A DNA stretch of 64,000 bases. It comes from Sepiola atlantica. Taxonomy: Eukaryota; Mollusca; Cephalopoda; Sepiida; Sepiolidae. The DNA lies in the NCBI GenBank assembly GCA_963556195.1, contig CAUVYP010001198.1:868001-932000 (forward strand), given 5' to 3'. The number at the start of each line of letters is the position of its first letter. Position 1 is the stretch's first letter. The position numbers were made by a program, and so were the translations under genes. Shown here piece after piece: positions 25,701 to 39,186 of this stretch. The notes under the pieces were generated by a model that did not search any database, was not told where the DNA came from, and worked only from the letters and a program-made list of their open reading frames with translations.

Positions 25701-28700
25701 ATGTGTCGATACAAACTGAATACGCAAAACATCTACAAAATTTAGTGCGTTTTAAAGTTGATATCGCTTTTGTTTATAACTTCCACATTTATTCAAATTG
25801 TGAAACGAAACTTTGTAGACAGTCGCGGAGACACATTATCTACTGATGTACCATGTTTCAGAATGGCAGCTCTTGTACTGCCGGAGATATGTCGATACAA
25901 ACTGAATACGCAAAACATCTACAAAATTTAGCACGTTTAAAAGTTGATAGCGCTTTTGTTTATAACTTTCAGATTTATTCGAATTGTGCCACGAAACTTT
26001 GCATACCATCGCGGAGAGGCATTTTCTACTGAAGTACCAAGTTTCAGAAGTGCAGCTCTTGTACTGCCGGAGATATGTCGATACAAACTGAATACGCAAA
26101 ACATCAACAAAATTTAGCGCGTTTTAAAGTTGATATCGCTTTTGTTTATAACTTCCACATTTATTCGAATTGTGCCACGAAACTTTACAGACCATCGCGG
26201 GGACACATTTTCTACTGAAGTACCACGTGTCAGAAGTGCAGCTCTTGTACTACCGGAGATGTGTCGATACAAACTGAATACGCAAAACATCTACAAAATT
26301 TAGTGCGTTTTAAAGTTGATATCGCTTTTGTTTATAACTTCCACATTTATTCGAATTGTGCAACGAAACTTTGCAGACCGTCGCGGAGAGGAATTTTCTA
26401 CTGAAGTACCAAGTTTCAGAAGTGCAGCTCTTGTACTACCGGAGATGTGTCGATACAAACTGAATACGCAAAACATCTACAAAATTTAGTGCGTTTTAAA
26501 GTTGATATCGCTTTTGTTTATAACTTCCACATTTATTCGAATTGTGAAACTAAACTTTGTAGACAGTCGCGGAGACACATCTTCTACTGAAGTACCAAGT
26601 TTCAGAAGTGCAGCTCTTGTACTACCGGAGATATGTCGATACAAACTGAATACGCAAAACATCAACAAAATTTAGCGCGTTTTAAAGTTGGTAGCGCTTT
26701 TGTTTATAACTTCCACATTTATTCGAATTGTGAAACGAAACTTTGTAGACAGTCGCGGAGACACATTTTCCACTGAAGTACCAAGTTTCAGAAGTGCAGC
26801 TCTTGTACTACCGGAGATGTGTCGATACAAACTGAATACGCAAAACATCTACAAAATTTAGTGCGTTTTAAAGTTGATATCGCTTTTGTTTATAACTTTC
26901 AGATTTATTCGAATTGTGCAACGAAACTTTGCAGACCATCGCGGAGAGGCATTTTCTACTGAAGTACCAAGTTTCAGAAGTGCAGCTCTTGTACTGCCGG
27001 AGATATGTCGTCACAAACTGAATACGCAAAACATCGACAAAATTTAGCGCGTTTTAAAGTTGATATCGCTTTTGTTTATAACTTCCACATTTATTCGAAT
27101 TGTGCCACGAAACTTTGCAGACAGTCGCGGAGACACATATTCTACTGAAGTACCAAGTTAAAGATGCAGCAGATCTTGTACTACCGGAGATGTGTCGATA
27201 CAAACTGAATACGCAAAACATCTACAAAATTTAGTGCGTTTTTAAGTTGATATCGCTTTTTTTATAACTTCCACATTTATTCGAATTGTGAAACGAAACT
27301 TTGTAGACACTCGCGGAGACACATCTTCTACTGAAGTACCAAGTTTCAGAAGTGCAGCTCTTGTACTGCCAGAGATATGTCGATACAAACTGAATACGCA
27401 AAACATCTACAAAATTTAGCGCGTTTAAAAGTTGATAGAGCTTTTGTTTATAACTTCCACATATATTCGAATTGTGCCACGAAACTTTGCAGACCATCGC
27501 GGAGAGGCATTTTCTACTGAAGTACCAAGTTTCAGAAGTGCAGCTCTTGTACTGCCAGAGATATGTCGATACAAACTGAATACGCAAAACATCTACAAAA
27601 TTTAGCGCGTTTAAAAGTTGATAGCGCTTTTGTTTATAACTTTCAGATTTATTCGAATTGTGCCACGAAACTTTGCAGACCATCGCGGAGAGGCATTTTC
27701 TACTGAAGTACCAAGTTTCAGAAGTGCAGCTCTTGTACTGCCGGAGATATGTCGATACAAACTGAATACGCAAAACATCAACAAAATTTAGCGCGTTTTA
27801 AAGTTGATATCGCTTTTGTTTATAACTTCCACATTTATTCGAATTGTGCCACGAAACGTTACAGTCCATCGCGGGGAGGCATTTTCTACTGAAGTACCAA
27901 GTTTCAGAAGTGCAGCTCTTGTACTACCGGAGATATGTCGATACAAACTGAATACGCAAAACATCAACAAAATTAAGCGCGTTTTAAAGTTGATAGCGCT
28001 TTTCTTTATAACTTTCACATTTATTTGAATTGTGAAACGAAACTTTGTAGACAGTCGCGGAGACACATTTTCTACTGGTGTACCAAGTTTCAGAAGTGCA
28101 GCTCTTGTACTGCCGGAGATATGTCGATACAAACTGAATACACAAAACATCGACAAAATTCAGCGCGTTTTAAAGTTGATATCGCTTTTGTTTATAACTT
28201 CCACATTTATTCGAATTGATCCACGAAACTTTGCAGACCATCGCGGAGAGGCATTTACTACTGAAGTACCACGTTTCAGAAGTGCAGCTCTTGTACTACC
28301 GGAGATATGTCGATACAAACTGAATACGCAAAACATCAACAAAATTTAGCGCGTTTTAAAGTTGATATCGCTTTTGTTTATAACTTCCACATTTATTCGA
28401 ATTGTGAAACGAAACTTTGTAGACAGTCGCGGAGACACATTTTCCACTGAAGTACCAAGTTTCAGAAGTGCAGCTCTTGTACTGCCGGAGATGTGTCGAT
28501 ACAAACTGAATACGCAAAACATCTACAAAATTTAGTGCGTTTTAAAGTTGATATCGCTTTTGTTTATAACTTCCACATTTATTCAAATTGTGAAACGAAA
28601 CTTTGTAGACAGTCGCGGAGACACATTATCTACTGATGTACCATGTTTCAGAATGGCAGCTCTTGTACTGCCGGAGATATGTCGATACAAACTGAATACG

Positions 28701-29640
28701 CAAAACATCTACAAAATTTAGCGCGTTTAAAAGTTGATAGCGCTTTTGTTTATAACTTTCAGATTTATTCGAATTGTGCCACGAAACTTTGCATACCATC
28801 GCGGAGAGGCATTTTCTACTGACGTACCAAGTTTCAGAAGTGCAGCTCTTGTACTGCCGGAGATATGTCGATACAAACTGAATACGCAAAACATCAACAA
28901 AATTTAGCGCGTTTTAAAGTTGATATCGCTTTTGTTTATAACTTCCACATTTATTCGAATTGTGCCACGAAACTTTACAGACCATCGCGGGGACACATTT
29001 TCTACTGAAGTACCACGTGTCAGAAGTGCAGCTCTTGTACTACCGGAGATGTGTCGATACAAACTGAATACGCAAAACATCTACAAAATTTAGCGCGTTT
29101 TAAAGTTGATATCGCTTTTGTTTATAACTTCCACATTTATTCGAATTGTGAAACGAAACTTTGCAGACCGTCGCGGAGAGGAATTTTCTACTGAAGTACC
29201 AAGTTTCAGAAGTGCAGCTCTTGTACTACCGGAGATGTGTCGATACAAAATGAATACGCAAAACATCAACAAAATTTAGCGCGTTTTAAAGTTGATATCG
29301 CTTTTGTTTATAACTTCCACATTTATTCGAATTGTGAAACGAAACTTTGTAGACAGTCGCGGAGACACATTTTCCACTGAAGTACCAAGTTTCAGAAGTG
29401 CAGCTCTTGTACTCCCGGAGATGTGTCGATACAAACTGAATACGCAAAACATCTACAAAATTTAGTGCGTTTTAAAGTTGATATCGCTTTTGTTTATAAC
29501 TTCCACATTTATTCAAATTGTGAAACGAAACTTTGTAGACAGTCGCGGAGACACATTATCTACTGATGTACCATGTTTCAGAATGGCAGCTCTTTTACTG
29601 CCGGAGATATGTCGATAGAAACTGAATACGCAAAACATCT
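16687..29640 (+). repeat. 14.5 kb higher-order block, copy 2 (rearranged 3' end)
   Basis: This is the direct tandem copy of the preceding block, with markers in the same order: gtcgtcac at 18269 and 21801, aagatgcagcag at 18417 and 21953, acgttacag at 20791, 23764 and 25066. It has only one copy of the 558-bp trimer, so the shift falls to 13,947 bp (75 monomers - 3) from about 26.8 kb. Near 29,460 it lacks one further monomer relative to copy 1 (shift 13,761). After about 29,640 it passes into the second copy of the 2,790-bp block. A private change is agtcagtcgc at 25633. Confidence 0.88.
23405..26008 (+). repeat. Seven-monomer tandem pair in 14.5 kb copy 2
   Basis: This is the counterpart of 8,900-11,503: two direct 1,302-bp units meeting near 24,705. 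The rare marks gatactaactgaatac (near 24035 and 25337) and tttattcaaattg (near 24492 and 25794) each occur twice. Its presence in both 14.5 kb copies shows the heptamer duplication predates the large one. Confidence 0.82.
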
Positions 29641-29670
29641 ACAAAATTTAGCGCGTTTAAAAGTTGATAG
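26881..29670 (+). repeat. 15-mer (2,790 bp) tandem block, unit 1
   Basis: Fifteen monomers repeated immediately downstream at exactly 2,790 bp (15 x 186). Ordered markers are gtcgtcac, aagttaaagatgcag, gctttttttataac, gatagagc, cacatatattcg, acgttacagtcc, gcttttctttataac, gatccacg and accacgtgtcag. The left edge is sharp: just upstream of 26,881 this copy has tttagtgcgttttaaag, while the second has tttagcgcgtttaaaag. Confidence 0.87.
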
Positions 29671-32311
29671 CGCTTTTGTTTATAACTTTCAGATTTATTC
29701 GAATTGTGCAACGAAACTTTGCAGACCATCGCGGAGAGGCATTTTCTACTGAAGTACCAAGTTTCAGAAGTGCAGCTCTTGTACTACCGGAGATATGTCG
29801 TCACAAACTGAATACGCAAAACATCGACAAAATTTAGCGCGTTTTAAAGTTGATATCGCTTTTGTTTATAACTTCCACATTTATTCGAATTGTGCCACGA
29901 AACTTTGCAGACAGTCGCGGAGACACATATTCTACTGAAGTACCAAGTTAAAGATGCAGCAGATCTTGTACTACCGGAGATGTGTCGATACAAACTGAAT
30001 ACGCAAAACATCTACAAAATTTAGTGCGTTTTTAAGTTGATATCGCTTTTTTTATAACTTCCACATTTATTCGAATTGTGAAACGAAACTTTGTAGACAC
30101 TCGCGGAGACACATCTTCTACTGAAGTACCAAGTTTCAGAAGTGCAGCTCTTGTACTGCCAGAGATATGTCGATACAAACTGAATACGCAAAACATCTAC
30201 AAAATTTAGCGCGTTTAAAAGTTGATAGAGCTTTTGTTTATAACTTCCACATATATTCGAATTGTGCCACGAAACTTTGCAGACCATCGCGGAGAGGCAT
30301 TTTCTACTGAAGTACCAAGTTTCAGAAGTGCAGCTCTTGTACTGCCAGAGATATGTCGATACAAACTGAATACGCAAAACATCTACAAAATTTAGCGCGT
30401 TTAAAAGTTGATAGCGCTTTTGTTTATAACTTTCAGATTTATTCGAATTGTGCCACGAAACTTTGCAGACCATCGCGGAGAGGCATTTTCTACTGAAGTA
30501 CCAAGTTTCAGAAGTGCAGCTCTTGTACTGCCGGAGATATGTCGATACAAACTGAATACGCAAAACATCAACAAAATTTAGCGCGTTTTAAAGTTGATAT
30601 CGCTTTTGTTTATAACTTCCACATTTATTCGAATTGTGCCACGAAACGTTACAGTCCATCGCGGGGGGGCATTTTCTACTGAAGTACCAAGTTTCAGAAG
30701 TGCAGCTCTTGTACTACCGGAGATATGTCGATACAAACGGAATACGCAAAACATCAACAAAATTAAGCGCGTTTTAAAGTTGATAGCGCTTTTGTTTATA
30801 ACTTTCACATTTATTTGAATTGTGAAACGAAACTTTGTAGACAGTCGCGGAGACACATTTTCTACTGGTGTACCAAGTTTCAGAAGTGCAGCTCTTGTAC
30901 TGCCGGAGATATGTCGATACAAACTGAATACACAAAACATCGACAAAATTCAGCGCGTTTTAAAGTTGATATCGCTTTTGTTTATAACTTCCACATTTAT
31001 TCGAATTGATCCACGAAACTTTGCAGACCATCGCGGAGAGGCATTTACTACTGAAGTACCACGTTTCAGAAGTGCAGCTCTTGTACTACCGGAGATATGT
31101 CGATACAAACTGAATACGCAAAACATCAACAAAATTTAGCGCGTTTTAAAGTTGATAGAGCTTTTGTTTATAACTTCCACATTTATTCGAATTGTGAAAC
31201 GAAACTTTGTAGACAGTCGCGGAGACACATTTTCCACTGAAGTACCAAGTTTCAGAAGTGCAGCTCTTGTACTGCCGGAGATGTGTCGATACAAACTGAA
31301 TACGCAAAACATCTACAAAATTTAGTGCGTTTTAAAGTTGATATCGCTTTTGTTTATAACTTCCACATTTATTCAAATTGTGAAACGAAACTTTGTAGAC
31401 AGTCGCGGAGACACATTATCTACTGATGTACCATGTTTCAGAATGGCAGCTCTTGTACTGCCGGAGATATGTCGATACAAACTGAATACGCAAAACATCT
31501 ACAAAATTTAGCGCGTTTAAAAGTTGATAGCGCTTTTGTTTATAACTTTCAGATTTATTCGAATTGTGCCACGAAACTTTGCATACCATCGCGGAGAGGC
31601 ATTTTCTACTGAAGTACCAAGTTTCAGAAGTGCAGCTCTTGTACTGCCGGAGATATGTCGATACAAACTGAATACGCAAAACATCAACAAAATTTAGCGC
31701 GTTTTAAAGTTGATATCGCTTTTGTTTATAACTTCCACATTTATTCGAATTGTGCCACGAAACTTTACAGACCATCGCGGGGACACATTTTCTACTGAAG
31801 TACCACGTGTCAGAAGTGCAGCTCTTGTACTACCGGAGATGTGTCGATACAAACTGAATACGCAAAACATCTACAAAATTTAGTGAGTTTTAAAGTTGAT
31901 ATCGCTTTTGTTTATAACTTCCACATTTATTCGAATTGTGAAACGAAACTTTGCAGACCGTCGCGGAGAGGAATTTTCTACTGAAGTACCAAGTTTCAGA
32001 AGTGCAGCTCTTGTACTACCGGAGATGTGTCGATAAAAACTGAATACGCAAAACATCAACAAAATTTAGCGCGTTTTAAAGTTGATATCGCTTTTGTTTA
32101 TAACTTCCACATTTATTCGAATTGTGAAACGAAACTTTGTAGACAGTCGCGGAGACACATTTTCCACTGAAGTACCAAGTTTCAGAAGTGCAGCTCTTGT
32201 ACTGCCGGAGATGTGTCGATACAAACTGAATACGCAAAACATCTACAAAATTTAGTGCGTTTTAAAGTTGATATCGCTTTTGTTTATAACTTCCACATTT
32301 ATTCAAATTGT
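29671..32311 (+). repeat. 15-mer (2,790 bp) tandem block, unit 2
   Basis: Repeats 26,881 onward. The match ends near 32,312, where tttattcaaattgtg is followed by ccacg here but by aaacg in unit 1. Private changes include gcgggggggc (near 30,663), gttgatagagc in place of gatatcgc (near 31,152), tttagtgagtttt (near 31,883) and gataaaaactg (near 32,033). These differences make it somewhat more diverged than the hexamer pair. Confidence 0.85.
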
Positions 32312-32744
32312 GCCACGAAACTTTGCAGACCATCGCGGAGAGGCATTTTCTACTGAAGTACCAAGTTTCAGAAGTGCAGCTCTTGTACTGCCGGAGATAT
32401 GTCGTCACAAACTGAATACGCAAAACATCGACAAAATTTAGCGCGTTTAAAAGTTGATAGCGCTTTTGTTTATAACTTTCACATTTATTTGAATTGTGAA
32501 ACGAAACTTTGTAGACAGTCGCGGAGACACATTTTCTACTGGTGTACCAAGTTTCAGAATAGCAGCTCTTGTACTGCCGGAGATATGTCGATACAAACTG
32601 AATACGCAAAACATCTACAAAATTTAGCGCGTTTAAAAGTTGATACCGCTTTTGTTTATAACTTTCAGATTTATTCGAATTGTGCCACGAAACTTTGAAG
32701 ACCATCGCGGAGAGGCATTTTCTACTGAAGTACCAAGTTTCAGA

Positions 32745-34405
32745 AGTGCAGCTCTTGTACTGCCGGAGATATGTCGATACAAACTGAATACGCAAAACAT
32801 CAACAAAATTTAGCGCGTTTTAAAGTTGATATCGCCTTTGTTTATAACTTCCACATTTATTCGAATTGTGCCACGAAACTTTACAGACCATCGCGGGGAG
32901 GCATTTTCTACTGAAGAACCAAGTTTCAGAAGTGCAGCTCTTGTACTACCGGAGATATGTCGATACAAACTGAATACGCAAAACATCAACAAAATTTAGC
33001 GCGTTTTAAAGTTGATAGCGCTTTTGTTTATAACTTTCACATTTATTTGAATTGTGAAACGAAACTTTGTAGACAGTCGCGGAGACACATTTTCTACTGG
33101 TGTACTAAGTTTCAGAAGTGCAGCTCTTGTACTGCCGGAGATATGTCGATACAAACTGAATACGCAAAACATCAACAAAATTAAGCGCGTTTTAAAGTTG
33201 ATATCGCTTTTGTTTATAACTTCCACATTTATTCGAATTGTGAAACGAAACTTTGTAGACAGTCGCGGAGACACATTATCTACTGAAGTACCATGATTCA
33301 GAATAGCAGCTCTTGTACTGCCGGAGATATGTCGATACAAACTGAATACGCAAAACATCTACAAAATTTAGCGCGTTTAAAAGTTGATACCGCTTTTGTT
33401 TATAACTTTCAGATTTATTCGAATTGTGCCACGAAACTTTGCAGACCATCGCGGAGAGGCATTTTCTACTGAAGTACCAAGTTTCAGAAGTGCAGCTCTT
33501 GTACTGCCGGAGATATGTCGATACAAACTGAATACGCAAAACATCAACAAAATTTAGCGCGTTTTAAAGTTGATATCGCTTTTGTTTATAACTTCCACAT
33601 TTATTCGAATTGTGCAACGAAACTTTACAGACCATCGCGGGGACACATTTTCTACTGAAGTACCAAGTTTCAGAAGTGCAGCTCTAGTACTGCCAGAGAT
33701 ATGTCGATACAAACTGAATACGCAAAACATCTACAAAATTTAGCGCGTTTAAAAGTTGATAGAGCTTTTGTTTATAACTTTCAGATTTATTCGAATTGTG
33801 CCACGAAACTTTGCAGACCATCGCGGAGAGACATTTTTACTGAAGTACCTAGTTTCAGAAGTGCAGCTCTTGTACTGCCGGAGATATGTCGATACAAACT
33901 GAATAAGCAAAACATCAACAAAATTTAGCGCGTTTTAAAGTTAATAGCGCTTTTGTTTATAACTTCCACATTTATTCGAATTGTGCCACGAAACTTTGCA
34001 GACCATCGCGGAAAGGCATTTTCTACTGAAGTACCAAGTTTCAGAAGTGCAGCTCTTGTACTGCCAGAGATATGTCGATACAAACTGAATACGCAAAACA
34101 TCTACAAAATTTAGCGCGTTTAAAAGTTGATAGCGCTTTTGTTTATAACTTTCAGATTTATTCGAATTGTGCCACGAAACTTTGCAGACCATCGCGGAGA
34201 GGCATTTTCTACTGAAGTACAAAGTTTCAGAAGTGCAGCTCTTGTACTGCCGGAGATATGTCGATACAAACTGAATACGCAAAACATCAACAAAATTTAG
34301 CGCGTTTTAAAGTTGATATCGCTTTTGTTTATAACTTCCACATTTATTCGAATTGTGCCACGAAACGTTACAGTCCATCGCGGGGAGGCATTTTCTACTG
34401 AAGTA
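32745..34405 (+). repeat. Nine-monomer block P, copy 1
   Basis: Matches 38,693-40,353 at a shift of 5,948 bp (32 x 186 - 4). Shared rare marks are gatatcgcctttg, taccatgattcagaatagc, gttgataccgc, gagagacatttttac and gcggaaaggc. Private changes include ctgaagaaccaag (near 32,915), gtgtactaag (near 33,102), gtgcaacg (near 33,615) and aataagcaaaac (near 33,905). Confidence 0.82.
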
Positions 34406-35055
34406 CCAAGTTTAAGAAGTGCAGCTCTTGTACTACCGGAGATATGTCGATACAAACTGAATACACAAAACATCGACAAAATTCAGCGCGTTTTAAAGTT
34501 GATATCGCTTTTGATTATAACTTCCACATTTATTCGAATTGATCCACGAAACTTTGCAGACCATCGCGGAGAGGCATTTACTACTGAAGTACCAAGTTTC
34601 AGAAGTGCAGCTCTTGTACTACCGGAGATATGTCGATACAAACTGAATACGCAAAACATCAACAAAATTTAGCGCGTTTTAAAGTTGATATCGCTTTTGT
34701 TTATAACTTCCACATTTATTCGAATTGTGAAACGAAACTTTGTAGACAGTCGCGGAGACACATTTTCCACTGAAGTACCAAGTTTCAGAAGTGCAGCTCT
34801 TGTACTGCCGGAGATATGTCGATACAAACTGAATACGCAAAACATCAACAAAATTTAGCGCGTTTTAAAGTTGATATCGCTTTTGTTTATAACTTCCACA
34901 TTTATTCGAATTGATCCACGAAACTTTGCAGACCATCGCGGAGAGGCATTTACTACTGAAGTACCAAGTTTCAGAAGTGCAGCTCTTGTACTACCGGAGA
35001 TATGTCGATACAAACTGAATACGCAAAACATCAACAAAATTTAGCGCGTTTTAAA
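34395..35055 (+). repeat. Block R, copy 1 (about 3.5 monomers)
   Basis: Matches 36,997-37,657 at 2,602 bp (14 x 186 - 2): an aagtttaagaag unit, two gatccacg units and one gtagacag unit between them. A private change is gcttttgattataac in place of gcttttgtttataac (near 34,511). The match stops where gttggtagcgttttgg starts near 35,055. Confidence 0.75.
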
Positions 35056-36510
35056 GTTGGTAGCGTTTTGGTTTATAACTTCCACATTTATTCGAATTGT
35101 GAAACGAAACTTTGTAGACAGTCGCGGAGACAGATTTTCCACTGAAGTACCAAGTTTCAGAAGTGCAGCTCTGGTACTACCGGAGATGTGTCGATACAAA
35201 CTGAATACGCAAAACATCTACAAAATTTAGTGCGTTTTAAAGTTGATATCGCTTTTGTTTATAACTTCCACATTTATTCGAATTGTGAAACGAAACTTTG
35301 TAGACAGTCGCGGAGACACATTATCTACTGAAATACCATGTTTCAGAATGGCAGCTCTTTTACTGCCGGAGATAGGTCGATACAAACTGAATACGCAAAA
35401 CATCTACAAAATTTAGCGCGTTTAAAAGTTGATAGCGCTTTTGTTTATAACTTTCAGATTTATTCGAATTGTGCCACGAAACTTTGCAGACCATCGCGGA
35501 GAGGCATTTTCTACTGAAGTACCAAGTTTCAGAAGTGCAGCTCTTGTACTGCCGGAGATATGTCGTCACAAACTGAATACGCAAAACATCGACAAAATTT
35601 AGCGCGTTTTAAAGTTGATATCGCTTTTGTTTATAACTTCCACATTTATTCGAATTGTGCCACGAAACTTTGCAGACAGCCGCGGAGACACATTTTCTAC
35701 TGAAGTACCAAGTTTAAGATGCAGCAGATCTTGTACTACCGGAGATGTGTCGATACAAACGGAATACGCAAAACATCTACAAAATTAGTGCGTTTTAAAG
35801 TTGATATCGCTTTTGTTTATAACTTCCACATTTATTCGAATTGTGCCACGAAACTTTGCAGACCGTCGCGGAGAGGCATTTTCTACTGAAGTACCAAGTT
35901 TCAGAAGTGCAGCTCTTGTACTACCGGAGATGTGTCGATACAAACTGAATACGCAAAACATCTACAAAATTTAGTGCGTTTTAAAGTTGATGTCGCTTTT
36001 GTTTATAACTTCCACATTTATTCGAATTGTGAAACGAAACTTTCTAGACACTCGCGGAGACACATCTTCTACTGAGGAGCAAGTTTAGAAGTGCAGCTCT
36101 TTTACTACCGGAGATATGTCGATACAAACTGAATACGCAAAACATCTACAAAATTTAGCGCGTTTAAAAGTTGATAGCGCTTTTGATTATAACTTTCACA
36201 TTTATTCGAATTGTGCCACGAAACTTTGCAGACCATCGCGGAGAGGCATTCTTAACGTAAGTACCAAGTTTCAGAAGTGCAGCTCTTGTACTGCCGGAGA
36301 TATGTCGATACAAACTGAATACGCAAAACATCTACAAAATTTAGCGCGTTTAAAAGTTGATAGCGCTTTTGTTTATAACTTTCAGATTTATTCGAATTGT
36401 GCCACGAAACTTTGCAGAACATCGCGGAGAGGCATTTTCTACTGAAGTACCAATTTTCAGAAGTGCAGCTCTTGTACTGCCGGAGATATGTCGATACAAA
36501 CTGAATACGC
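35045..36510 (+). repeat. Right-domain HOR cassette, first full occurrence
   Basis: An ordered run of about eight monomers: gttggtagcg with cagattttcc; cattatctactgaaatacc with cagctcttttactg; gtcgtcacaaactg; aagatgcagcag; acaaaattagtg; gatgtcgc with tttctagacactcg; aagtttagaag; gcttttgattataac; and a gtaagtacc unit (here attcttaacgtaag). The same order returns at about 58.10-59.5 and 62.37-63.8 kb. Partial versions lie at 44.16-45.0, 49.92-50.46 and 54.66-55.3 kb. At 36,070 the local form is ctgaggagcaagtttag, with extra losses. Confidence 0.78.
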
Positions 36511-36955
36511 AAAACATCAACAAAATTTAGCGCGTTTTAAAGTTGATATCGCTTTTGTTTATAACTTCCACATTTATTCGAATTGTGCCACGAAACTTTA
36601 CAGACCATCGCGGGGAGGCATTTTCTACTGAAGTACCAAGTTTCAGAAGTGCAGCTCTTGTACTACCGGAGATATGTCGATACAAACTGAATACGCAAAA
36701 CATCAACAAAATTTAGCGCGTTTTAAAGTTGATAGCGCTTTTGTTTATAACTTTCACATTTATTTGAATTGTGAAACGAAACTTTGTAGACAGTCGCGGA
36801 GACACATTTTCTACTGGTGTACCAAGTTTCAGAAGTGCAGCTCTTGTACTGCCGGAGATATGTCGATACAAACTGAATACGCAAAACATCAACAAAATTA
36901 AGCGGGTTTTAAAGTTGATATCGCTTTTGTTTATAACTTCCACATTTATTCGAAT
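35885..36955 (+). repeat. Block Q, copy 1 (about six monomers)
   Basis: Matches 38,116-39,186 at 2,231 bp (12 x 186 - 1). It includes the tttctagacactcg, aagtttagaag, gtaagtacc and tactggtgtacc units. A private change is agcgggtttt (near 36,904). The right edge is where gtgccacg here faces gtgaaacg in the other copy. Confidence 0.78.
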
Positions 36956-36996
36956 TGTGCCACGAAACTTTGCAGACAGTCGCGGAGACACATTTT

Positions 36997-37657
36997 CTAC
37001 TGAAGTACCAAGTTTAAGAAGTGCAGCTCTTGTACTACCGGAGATATGTCGATACAAACTGAATACACAAAACATCGACAAAATTCAGCGCGTTTTAAAG
37101 TTGATATCGCTTTTGTTTATAACTTCCACATTTATTCGAATTGATCCACGAAACTTTGCAGACCATCGCGGAGAGGCATTTACTACTGAAGTACCAAGTT
37201 TCAGAAGTGCAGCTCTTGTACTACCGGAGATATGTCGATACAAACTGAATACGCAAAACATCAACAAAATTTAGCGCGTTTTAAAGTTGATATCGCTTTT
37301 GTTTATAACTTCCACATTTATTCGAATTGTGAAACGAAACTTTGTAGACAGTCGCGGAGACACATTTTCCACTGAAGTACCAAGTTTCAGAAGTGCAGCT
37401 CTTGTACTGCCGGAGATATGTCGATACAAACTGAATACGCAAAACATCAACAAAATTTAGCGCGTTTTAAAGTTGATATCGCTTTTGTTTATAACTTCCA
37501 CATTTATTCGAATTGATCCACGAAACTTTGCAGACCATCGCGGAGAGGCATTAACTACTGAAGTACCAAGTTTCAGAAGTGCAGCTCTTGTACTACCGGA
37601 GATATGTCGATACAAACTGAATACGCAAAACATCAACAAAATTTAGCGCGTTTTAAA
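36997..37657 (+). repeat. Block R, copy 2
   Basis: Repeats 34,395-35,055 and follows block Q directly. It has cattaactactg (near 37,551), where the first copy has catttactactg. It continues into a unit carrying the perfect tttcaca/tgtgaaa dyad. Confidence 0.75.
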
Positions 37658-38115
37658 GTTGATAGCGCTTTTGTTTATAACTTTCACATTTATTTGAATT
37701 GTGAAACGAAACTTTGTAGACAGTCGCGGAGACACATTTTCTACTGGTGTACCAAGTTTCAGAATAGCAGCTCTTGTACTGCCGGAGATATGTCGATACA
37801 AACTGAATACGCAAAACATCTACAAAATTTAGCGCGTTTAAAAGTTGATACCGCTTTTGTTTATAACTTTCAGATTTATTCGAATTGTGCCACGAAACTT
37901 TGAAGACCATCGCGGAGAGGCATTTTCTACTGAAGTACCAAGTTTCAGAAGTGCAGCTCTTGTACTGCCGGAGATATGTCGATACAAACTGAATACGCAA
38001 AACATCAACAAAATTTAGCGCGTTTTAAAGTTGATATCGCTTTTGTTTATAACTTCCACATTTATTCGAATTGTGCCACGAAACTTTACAGACCATCGCG
38101 GGGACACATTTTCTA

Positions 38116-39186
38116 CTGAAGTACCAAGTTTCAGAAGTGCAGCTCTTGTACTACCGGAGATGTGTCGATACAAACTGAATACGCAAAACATCTACAAAAT
38201 TTAGTGCGTTTTAAAGTTGATGTCGCTTTTGTTTATAACTTCCACATTTATTCGAATTGTGAAACGAAACTTTCTAGACACTCGCGGAGACACATCTTCT
38301 ACTGAAGTACCAAGTTTAGAAGTGCAGCTCTTTTACTACCGGAGATATGTCGATACAAACTGAATACGCAAAACATCTACAAAATTTAGCGCGTTTAAAA
38401 GTTAATTGCGCTTTTGATTATAACTTTCACATTTATTCGAATTGTGCCACGAAACTTTGCAGACCATCGCGGAGAGGCATTCTCTACGTAAGTACCAAGT
38501 TTCAGAAGTGCAGCTCTTGTACTGCCGGAGATATGTCGATACAAACTGAATACGCAAAACATCTACAAAATTTAGCGCGTTTAAAAGTTGATAGCGCTTT
38601 TGTTTATAACTTTCAGATTTATTCGAATTGTGCCACGAAACTTTGCAGACCATCGCGGAGAGGCATTTTCTACTGAAGTACAAATTTTCAGAAGTGCAGC
38701 TCTTGTACTGCCGGAGATATGTCGATACAAACTGAATACGCAAAACATCAACAAAATTTAGCGCGTTTTAAAGTTGATATCGCCTTTGTTTATAACTTCC
38801 ACATTTATTCGAATTGTGCCACGAAACTTTACAGACCATCGCGGGGAGGCATTTTCTACTGAAGTACCAAGTTTCAGAAGTGCAGCTCTTGTACTACCGG
38901 AGATATGTCGATACAAACTGAATACGCAAAACATCAACAAAATTCAGCGCGTTTTAAAGTTGATAGCGCTTTTGTTTATAACTTTCACATTTATTTGAAT
39001 TGTGAAACGAAACTTTGTAGACAGTCGCGGAGACACATTTTCTACTGGTGTACCAAGTTTCAGAAGTGCAGCTCTTGTACTGCCGGAGATATGTCGATAC
39101 AAACTGAATACGCAAAACATCAACAAAATTAAGCGCGTTTTAAAGTTGATATCGCTTTTGTTTATAACTTCCACATTTATTCGAAT
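38116..39186 (+). repeat. Block Q, copy 2
   Basis: Repeats 35,885-36,955 and overlaps the start of block P copy 2, showing that P and Q were assembled by separate exchanges. It carries gttaattgcgc (near 38,401) and cattctctacgtaag (near 38,478), the form also found in the last 13 kb. Confidence 0.78.
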
